This document shows positions 55,494 through 64,000 of a DNA stretch of 64,000 bases, piece after piece; position 1 is the first letter of the stretch; each line of letters starts with the position of its first letter. Both the position numbers and the translations under genes were made by a program. Source of the DNA: Archilochus colubris. Its lineage: Eukaryota; Chordata; Aves; Apodiformes; Trochilidae. The notes under the pieces were generated by a model. The model was not told the origin of the DNA. It worked only from the letters and a program-made list of their open reading frames with translations, and made no database searches. The stretch spans positions 15,533,660 through 15,597,659 of the forward strand of contig CM041089.1 of NCBI GenBank assembly GCA_023079485.1. Direction: 5' to 3'.

Positions 55494-56303
55494 TAACACT
55501 GGCCCAGCAATTAAACTAAATAACAGCTGTTCTCTCTCTATTAATCTCTCTCTCCTCCCTGATAAAGAAAGGAGAGAGAATAAGGGAGAGAGGCTGATGG
55601 GTTGGAAACTGAACTCCACAGCTTTAATGAAACAGGAATGATAAATAGAAAAAATTACTGAATATATACAAATATACGGGAAAATTGATCCCATGTTCCT
55701 CCCCCCATACCCCCAACAACTCTCCCATCCCCACTGAGGCTGCAGGGCAGCCCTGGGACAGTCCAGGCTGGAATCCTGGGGTCAGCAGCAGTTGGGAGCT
55801 GGAGGCAGGAACACACAGATTCAGGCTGGGATGGATCAGGAGCACAGGCAGAGGAAGGGATGGAATCCTCCCAGGATGCTGAAGGAAACAGGGAAGGGGT
55901 GAAGGAAGGGAAGCAGGAAAGGCAGGAAGGGCAGGAAGCTGGAAGCTGGCTTGAGCCTGGTGATCCCTGAGATTTCTCCTGAGTCTGAGGTGTATGGGAT
56001 GGAATCCTCTGTTTGGTCAGTTCTGGCATCTCTCTTGTCCCTTCCTGCCCAAAGGAGGCTGCAGGTGGGACCTCTTTATTCCTCCTGGAGGGTAAAATGT
56101 TCCTCAGAGCTGAGCAGTGTCCTTGGCTCTGCACACCAGGCTCTGGCTGGAACTCTAACCATGGAGTGGGATCAGTCCTAGAAGCAGACACTGTCTGAGA
56201 AACTTGCTGTGAATTTCAGCAAGTGCAGCTGCTTACAAGAGACTGAGCTGAAAGCAAAAGGACAAGACAGAAAATCCCCTTTATCCTGGCCCAAACCAGG
56301 ACA
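55494..56303 (-). mobile_element. Solo LTR, ~810 bp, minus strand
   Basis: On the minus strand it starts TGTCCTGGTTTGGGCCAGGA (at 56303) and ends AACCCTGACA (at 55494). The terminal TGTC/GACA inverted ends are typical of avian ERV LTRs. No internal gene sequence is attached on either side. I see no clear target-site duplication (left flank CATCTG, right flank GAACTG), so one edge may be rearranged. A 178-codon open frame on this strand lies wholly within the LTR and is not a gene. Confidence 0.82.
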
Positions 56304-59300
56304 GAACTGAATGAGGGACTGAGCTGGGCTGGAAGGAGTGGTCCTTGCTGTGGGTCTGTGTCACACTCAAGGGGGTGCTGGAAGGGAAATGGCTCATTAC
56401 AGCCAATTTATTTGTGGTTTGGTCATTGTCACTGTGAGTCAGAAGACTGTCTGGGAAGAGGGAAACTTTGGAAGAGATGCACCCAGCTTAGCTCCTGCTG
56501 GGGAGTGTCTCATTCAGAGTTTTCCTTCTCCATTCATCAAGGCTTTTTACACCTTTCCTTTGTGCTCCCAGGCAATAACAGAACCTGGGGGAGGGAGAAG
56601 CTCCCTGGGTGATTTTGCAGGAAATGTTGATCCTGGCAGAGGAGTGTGAAGTTCACTGCCCAGGAATGGACAGACCTGGGGCAGGAGCAAAGCTTGGGCT
56701 CTCTGCTTGCTCTGGCAAAGCAACCAAACCTTTCACAACCTTAGAGTTGCCAGGAGAGTTGTGCATCAGGGCTACACCTCCCTGCCCAGCACTTTCCTTG
56801 GCTCTGCTGTAGAAAATCAACACTGCTGAAAGTCACAGGAGATTCAGCTGGTCTAAGGTTAATTTTGCACCCCTACCTTTTAGGTTGTTTTCCACCCCAG
56901 GCTGCAGTGCTCCGTTTCAATTATGTACTGGATTTGGGAACAAGAGGAAAAACAGAAAAGCAGAAATGTACACTTAAGTGAGTACAGAAACCCACTGCTT
57001 CCAGATGTCTGCCGAACCAGCTAAAATCTGCCTTTTTATTTCTTGCTTCAGGTGTCTGTGGGAGTGAAGGTCACTGAGTGATGCAGTGTGGGTCTGGCTG
57101 GCTGTTCAGCTCTTGTTAACAGAAAACACCCAAAGTCAGTGGCTGATTTCAGTGAGATCTGACAGATACATGTGATCCCAGAGGCCCCAGATTCCTGCAA
57201 GGTCCCTGAAATCAGGGGCTAAAGCAAAGGTGTCCCTATTAAAAGGAAGGACATGGTGTGAGCTCAGCCCTAGTTATCTGCCAGAGAAGCCATGCACTAA
57301 TCACCAATAATCCACATACACATGAAGCCAAGCCATGGCTCATGCAACATGTTTGGCTTTTTCCCTATAACCTTGCCTATTTTGCTAAATTCTGTCCCTC
57401 CAAGCAGACGAGGTTTTTTGATTGGTGGTTTTTCACTGACTTTTTGTAAGTACAAGCCAGCTTCAGGACACCTTTAGCAGAACAGCAAATGCAGCACAGC
57501 TATAATTTGAGTGGCACAGGTGTGTGATGTTTTCATAGCTTTTCTTTCTGCACCAAGGGGAAACATGAAACATGACAGAGTGTAAAACTGTGCTGCCAGA
57601 ATCCTGGACTGTACAATGAAGGAATCAGGCCACAGGAGAACATGGCCCAGGATTTTTCTAAGTTGCAGTGGTGGGTGTTTCTCCAGAGGAACTTGCCCAC
57701 AAGTCAGATAAACTCATGTTTCTTTAAAAAGGCAAATGATTTGACAGACTTTTGAATAATGAATTTGCATCCACCAAGCTGCAGGGCAGTTCAGTGGGGT
57801 CAGTCATCCATCTGGCACATCTTTACTCCTCACCATCCAACCCTTGAGCTGGGCACTGATTTTTGTCTTTTTTATATTTATAATTTTTATTTTTTACTGA
57901 GGCAATGTCTTTCACATAATCATCATCATCCTGAAAATCTGTTCTGCATCATGCCACTGATGTAATCCATGCTTCAGCTTCCAGGTGATGAAGTTATATG
58001 TGCTTTGAGATATTTGGTAAAAACTCTTCCTGGTGGAATGATTCAATGAGGGTTTTTGCCAGTTTGTCCAGGTCAGCCAGATTCAGAGTTGGTGATCTAG
58101 AAGTGTTGATGGGAAATCCATTTTCTTTGCTTCCCTGACTGTGTCTGGCACTTAAAGGTTGTCACCCAGGATGAGCATCCTCCCTTTGGTGTCTCTGTAT
58201 TTACCCAACTGATTCACTAGGGTGAAGAGATCCTGTACCCCTGCATGGAGCAAGAAAATCATCAGCCCAAAGTTGCCTCAAAAAAGGGAGGAGGTGAAGG
58301 TGTAGATCTTTAGTAACCATAACAAAGCTGACTGCAGTTCATTGCACATTTTTACGTTAACAACACTGAAGGAAAGTTCATGACGTGAAGGAGCCCCTCC
58401 CAATAGATCTGTAACAATGATAACACTTCACATCCCTTGCTTCCATTTCTAGAATGCAATTAATTATACCAAAAAAAAAAAAAAATGCTGCTTCTTATGC
58501 CCTGTTGACTCTGTAGTGTTTGCATCAGATGCCTATGCTTCCCTTGGCAAGGTCTGGGGAGAAATGGGCTCTTTTCTGATACTATTCATACAACACACAA
58601 CAGATTGCTGAAGGAAATTTGGATGGACTTTATCACTGAAGTTGTGGTCTCAGGGCTCATGGAAAGAGCCTGTGTGGGTGTGCAGTACTGCTGGAGCTTC
58701 TCAGAGCTTGTACAATCTCGTGACACTTTCAGCAGCTGCTGAATTTAGCCAAGATTTCTGATATTTTGCTTCTTTCATTTTTAATGCCAGTAATTGTTCA
58801 TGATATCTGTGATTCCTCCATTTGCTTTTGCTGGATACAGTCTGACAGCAAAATCTCAGCTGTTTTGTAGTTGAATGGCACCTTTCAGAGTCCCTTATTG
58901 GGTGGAATAAACAGTTCAGGAGGTGACTCAGTCCCCTTTTATCCCAGCATTAGCCCATTTTTTCCCATCCATCATGCCCATCATTAGGAGATGATGTTTT
59001 GCTGAAAGAATAGTTATACAGAGGAAAAATGGTGGTCAGAGGTAAATCCAGTAAAGGACAAGATACTGATCCTGTGGTCATCTGATTCCATCTGGAAGGA
59101 ATTTTCATATCCAGAAATCTTTCAACTAAACACAGTACTATTATTAACTTTTATTTTGCAATGTTCTCCTGAGCTCTGCATTGCCTCCAAATGCACATCA
59201 CCTGTCTAATAGCCTTCAGACAGCTTCTGAAGCTGCGGAGGATGAGAGGCTGGTGAACGCTCTAGACTGTCACTTGGGAACCTATTTTCTGGAGGAAGCC

Positions 59301-60286
59301 AACACTTTGTGCTTTGATTAAAGCTGAACCACTGCAAAACCTGAGGTGACCCCATGGATACAGTGAGTGAGGAATCTGTGTACGTGTGCTCTTACCCTCT
59401 TCTGCATATTTCTGCTGTGTCAGTAAAGCTGTAGCTGTAATTGTAATTATGTTGCCTTTAATGGTGGCCTTGGGCCCGAATCTGCCTTCCATCTCACCCC
59501 TAAGTTTTTGACTTGACCCCAGTCAGCACTGGCTGTGCTGGAAGATCTGTTCAGCTCCACGTAGAAGAGTGACCCCCCCAGCCAGTGGCTGCAGGCCTGG
59601 GGTCTGCCCACCTACAGATCTTACACAGAAAGCTGATGGACAGGAATTGCTCAATTCCTTGTTCCTGGCTTCTGACCTGTCAGCATGCCATCCCTCCCAT
59701 CCTGCACGGAGCAGGGAGGGGTATGGAGGGAGAGCAAGTGCCTGGGAGATGCTCCTCAGGGGAACGGAGGTCACAGGGTGAGAGGAGGTCCCTGTGGCAT
59801 CATCTGGCCTTTGGAATCTTGCTGCTGCCTCCAGAAATGCATGGAGTATGGATGGGTTCAGGAAAGGATGGAAAGGGGGGAGGAGTCTCAGGTAGAAGAA
59901 GCCAACACTAAAGGGAGAAAGTGTCAAGAAGATGAATGAAGAGCACTGAGAAGTTGGCTCATTAATGTCAACACTTCTCAGAGGTCTTCATTCGACATTG
60001 GGGCGACATTGCAGCCAGGCTCTAATCAACCGCCCAGATAAACACTGATGTTTATAAATCAGTGTTTGCATCCTTAAAGAGCACAGTAAAAACTGCTCAG
60101 CTCTTTGGGACAAAGACACAGAGGATGCAGCAGCATCCTGTGGATCCAGGGAGTGGATCCAGGGAGCAGCAGCTCCTGGGGCTGATGGAGATGGGGGATG
60201 CTGGAAACAGTGCTGTCCAGAAAGCAGTGGAGGTACATGGGATTAAATTTAAAGTTAATTTAAATGTTTGTAATTTAAAATAATTT
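56304..60286. other. Intergenic stretch right of the mucin exon relic
   Basis: I looked for the next mucin exon (VWD3, expected to open with a CTC/GTC.VYG.GH pattern) and did not find it. No gene is recognised. An open frame on the minus strand near 59395-59492 ends at a GTAAGA-like donor but has no similarity I know. Confidence 0.55.
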
Positions 60287-60304
60287 ACAAATTTTAAAAT
60301 TTGT
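60287..60304. repeat. Perfect 18-bp palindrome in an AT-rich tract
   Basis: ACAAATTTTAAAATTTGT is self-complementary. It lies in a wider AT-only stretch (about 60241-60330) with further AATTTAAA-type partial inverted repeats. Confidence 0.9.
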
Positions 60305-60644
60305 AATTTTAAAGTAAATTTAAATTTTTTGCTGGTGAAGGTAGTGGCAAGATTCCTTGGGAATGTGCTAGGCTTTGAATGAAGACAATAACCTGTTTCT
60401 TACAAGTTGACTCTTCTTTCCTAAAAAAAAAGGTATGGGGTGGGGACTATTGCAGAACTTGCATGTTTTTTCAGTATTCCTTACTTATAACTCCTGGGCT
60501 CCATGAATTCCTATTTTTCTAGATTCAAACCATGCAGGTGGTTTCCCATTTCAAAGGGAAGCAGTCAGGCTTTTCAAACATCTATTCATAGAATTCCCAA
60601 CACAGAATTAGAAGTGGTATTTCTCACAAATTTATATTTATATT

Positions 60645-60780
60645 TGAATCATGGAATAATTTGGGTGGAAAGAGACCTCCAAAAGTCACCCAGAACTGCT
60701 GCAATCAGCAGGGACCCCCTCGGCCTGCTCAGAGCCTCCTCATCCTCCCCTTGGATATCTCCAGGGATGAGGCCTCAGAT
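60645..60780 (-). mobile_element. CR1 LINE 3' end, old, minus strand
   Basis: AATCATGGAATAATTTGGGT followed by GGAAAGAGACCTCCAAAAGT corresponds to the antisense 3' end of CR1. The similarity fades to the right. Confidence 0.7.
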
Positions 60781-63700
60781 TTGAAAAATATAATGTATAC
60801 AAAAGGATTCCCAGGAGGATTCAGCAGGACAGCTATGCCAGAAGCATCACCATTCAGACCAGCACAATGAGGCCAGAGAAGCACATCAGATCATTTCTCA
60901 TTCCTTGGGTAGAAATGTGCAGAGATTTGAGCTGCATGCCATGGAGACCCCAGGAATATGAATCTGGATAAAATTACATACCATACTGAAGGCACAATTT
61001 TGAAAAAAATGTCTTTCCTAGAGGAAACTCACCTTGAGGTCATAAATCAGCACAGCATAAACAAACCAGCCAAGCCAGAGCCTATCTCTTTAAAGCCATC
61101 CTTCAATGAGAAGTAGAGCAAAGGGTGTAGAGCAGAATGGGATGGGGGGTTTGCTGTGTTCATTGACTCTGATTAATCACACTCATATCAGAAAAAAGAG
61201 GAGAAAACCCCCAAACTCAACAACCCCTTCCAAGATACTTTAGAGAGAAAAAATCCCTCCCTGGTCAAGATGTGGTTTAAGTCCCCGTGGGCAGAGAGGT
61301 TCCAGGAGCTGAGTGCTTGGGAGAAGGGATGAAAGGTGAGCACTGCTGCAGCCCCTTCCCTCTGCCCAAGCCCCAAGACTGAAAAAGCAGCTGGAAAACA
61401 CCCCCAGGAGCCAAACCTTGCATGAAGGCAGGTGGGGAAATGATTGCAAGGATGGAGGGATCCCCACTGAGAAGTGTCTTTCCAGGATTTCTCCAAATGC
61501 ACCTCACCCCTTCTGCAGGGATCAAGAGCCTCCTGCAAGTTATTTAATTTTCTAACAGCCTTTTGGAAAACCACTGCCAAATCTTGTTATTTCAAGTCAT
61601 GACCCTTCATCTGGTATTTCACCCACTTCAGTTTCCAGTTTTCATAACTCTCTCTTTGCATCTTCCTTAACCCCACTTCAGATTCCAACCTTTTTTGTAT
61701 GTATAAGCAAATGTCATAACCCCCTTTGAATTTTGGGCTAAGTAAGTTCTGCTCTTTTCATTTCTTTTAACAAAACTACTTCAGTGAGCAACAGAGACTT
61801 AAGACATCCAATGTTAAAATATGTGTATTTTATAGAAAAAGAGAAAGATGGAACAGATCAGACAATTGATGGCTTGAGGGAAAGACCTGGGAAAAGAAAT
61901 TAAGCCATCTATCTTTACATTCACATGGATATGTGTGTGATTGCATTGGTACACGGATTGTTGTTCTCTCCGTAGATGCAGAGATTTTACACAATGAAGT
62001 CTCAACCTCTAACTCTACAAAAAAAGCTCTGAATGGGACAATTTAGTATGAGAAGGAATTATGTACACTTGTAATATTAGATAATCAAAATCCCATCACC
62101 TTTCAGCACTTTCTGTCCAGACAAAAGCAGTTAGTCAAGAAAGTTCTGATTTTGTGTGCAGTGAGAAAATACATAGATGAGGTCAATAGGTCATTTTTTT
62201 TTTCTTTTTGGTGGTTATTTGGGTTTTTTTGTTTGTTTCTTTGTTTTTCTGTCTTAACCCACATCATAGCCAGGACTTTTTAAATCTGGGTTTTGCCTCC
62301 AGAAATGTTTTGTCTGTTCATTTGTTTTGTTTCTTGACTCTCTCAGTGCAATAAGTCAAATGAAACTAAACCCAAACACTTCCAATATGTCTGAACACCT
62401 TTATTTAATGACTTGGGCCCTTCCTCTCTGATGAGACACAGCAGCATCCTCTGATTTATCCTCTGGTTTCCATGGGAAATTAAATTGATTGTGTAGGGAT
62501 TATACAGTGATTTATAAAAGCTCTGAAGTCTCTCTCTTCATCCTCTGTAGGATGTACCTGAACCAAGCTGCACCTATTCAACTGGATGCATATTAATGGG
62601 ATTTAAAGGAACACACAACACTGATAATTCACTTTAAAGATTTGTACTTCTTGGAAAATAAGTCCAAAGATAATGTCCACACATCAGACAACTTCCTCCT
62701 ACCCAAAGGAAAGCTACAGAATGGCATCAACCTCATTGCTCACTCTGCTGGACCTGTTCTAGACTCCAGAGCATTTTAGTGGACTAGGAGAAAGCCAGTT
62801 ACCCATGAAACATGTTGGATAAATGGCAGTGTTAGCATTTTAACCTAAATGAATGGATTTTGAAGGTGAAAAACATCTATTTTTCCATCAGGAATCATAA
62901 TCTACTTCTGGTTTTTACCAGGTACCGTTTCAGAAGATCTATTAGAATTTCAGGCTAAATGTGGTAGGTAGTACTAGTAGTAGGTAGTATTAGTGGTATC
63001 CTATTATTTTAAACCAAACTGCTGTGTAAATACAGAATACTGAAAAGCTCTCCTGTCTCATGGACTGAGCCAACCTGAAAAAACCTATTGAAAACATCAT
63101 CAAAGCATTTTTTTCCTTGAAAAGAAAACAGGGAAATTATAGTTCAAGGCCATGTTAAAGAAAATAACATTTTCACTCAAGAATATATTGCTTCAGCAGG
63201 GTTAAAAATTCCATTCTAGAGCCCCTTTTTGTGACATTTGTCAGGGAAAGCTGAGGGATGATGATACAAGTCCTGGCTGTCCATAACTGTGCAGTTAGTG
63301 TTCTGCAGGGACAGCTGTGGTAGTGGCTGGGTTTTATGACAAGCAAACAGTGCTTTAATAAACAGTATGTTTTATTCATATATATGTAAGGCAGCCTGCC
63401 CTCTGCTTTACTGGCAGTGTCAACAGTGGTAAAGCCTCCTGTTATATGGACTTTATCACACTCTGAGCTGGGCCTTGTCTGATCTTTGCTATTCACATCA
63501 GCTGATAAGGCACCACCAAGGCATCTAACAGCTTATAAATTCTTGCTCTCTTTTTTTTCCCTTGTGATCTTGTTATGTCACCATCAGATAGACTCATTTA
63601 TTGGTCCTAAATGAGTTTTCAATATTTGCTGTAATAAAACAATCTGTGTTTTCTCATTGGAAAAGTAGAGGAAAGCTTATGTGGCTGCCAGGTTTCCAAT

Positions 63701-64000
63701 GGGAACACACAGGCATTTGATCATTTCCAAAACATGGTATTTTTTTCCCCAAAATTGTTGATGTCATCATGGTTTTTTGCTACCTCTTTAAGATCAATTT
63801 ATTATTTAGATTTTTGTCTGCCCCTTTCCCCTCCATGTACACCTGGGTGCAGAGTGGCTGAACTGGGTAAACTGGGCCAACAAAAACTCAGAGCAATCCA
63901 CATCCCCTTCTCACTTGTAAGGAAATCTGGGAAATAGCTCTTCTTATTTTACTGATTAGACTGAAATGTAATCTTTACAAATTTTGTTCAGTTCCATGCA
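60781..64000. other. Intergenic stretch to the right edge
   Basis: No gene or named repeat is recognised. A T/G-rich tract lies at about 62190-62250. A TAGTA-rich short repeat lies at about 62965-63000. Confidence 0.55.

Noticed and set aside
55655..56191. A 178-codon minus-strand open frame, proline/serine-rich
   Set aside because: It lies entirely within the ~810-bp LTR, has no similarity to retroviral proteins that I can see, and is best explained as chance in GC-richer LTR sequence. A mucin-like reading was considered because of the Ser/Pro content but has no repeat or splice support.
1..64000. CRISPR arrays, bacterial operons, rRNA and tRNA genes
   Set aside because: Sequence style, spliced genes and CR1/LTR content are those of a vertebrate nucleus. 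No spaced direct repeats, no tRNA cloverleaf with a GTTCRANNC box and no rRNA segment were seen.

Overview
The window is vertebrate nuclear DNA, almost certainly from a bird. The evidence is many 5'-truncated CR1 LINE copies (several with the ATTCTATGATTCT-type 3' tail), ERV long terminal repeats, large introns and a gel-forming mucin gene. A songbird is a reasonable guess because of the LTR content, but the sequence does not prove it.

The only gene I can fully support is at the left end, on the minus strand. It is the 5' part of a secreted gel-forming mucin of the MUC5AC/MUC5B type. Twelve consecutive coding exons run from the start codon at 11954 to 17 and encode the first 498 residues without a stop or frameshift. 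They give a signal peptide, a first VWD domain with CGLCG, a C8 domain, a TIL/E module and the start of a second VWD domain. Exon phases agree at every junction. One intron (after exon 8) has a GC donor instead of GT. A TATA box sits about 65 bp upstream of the start codon. The gene continues past the left edge of the window. The protein differs clearly from what I recall of chicken ovomucin alpha (MUC5B), so MUC5AC is the more likely paralogue, though not certain.

From about 12 kb to 64 kb I see no intact gene. The stretch holds dispersed CR1 fragments on both strands, microsatellites (including a 270-bp GGAAA polypurine array), and two LTR families. The first family has a ~208-bp LTR (TGTAG...CTACA). 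It occurs as solo LTRs at 26.1 kb and 49.6 kb and as a complete two-LTR element at 34.7-36.0 kb with a perfect 6-bp target duplication. Its ~880-bp interior carries no retroviral genes and is made largely of nested tandem repeats, so it is a compact non-autonomous element. The second family is an ~810-bp LTR (minus strand) at 55.5-56.3 kb plus a 140-bp piece of a relative at 55.1 kb.

The most unexpected item lies between those last two LTR pieces: an 86-bp mucin exon remnant on the plus strand (55280-55365). It has the CPCVHGG..YKPGETI..DCNTC signature of the third TIL/E module and an intact splice donor, and its 5' part is replaced by LTR sequence. It most resembles ovomucin alpha/MUC5B and looks like the relic of a second, oppositely oriented mucin gene. 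I found no other exon of that gene here.
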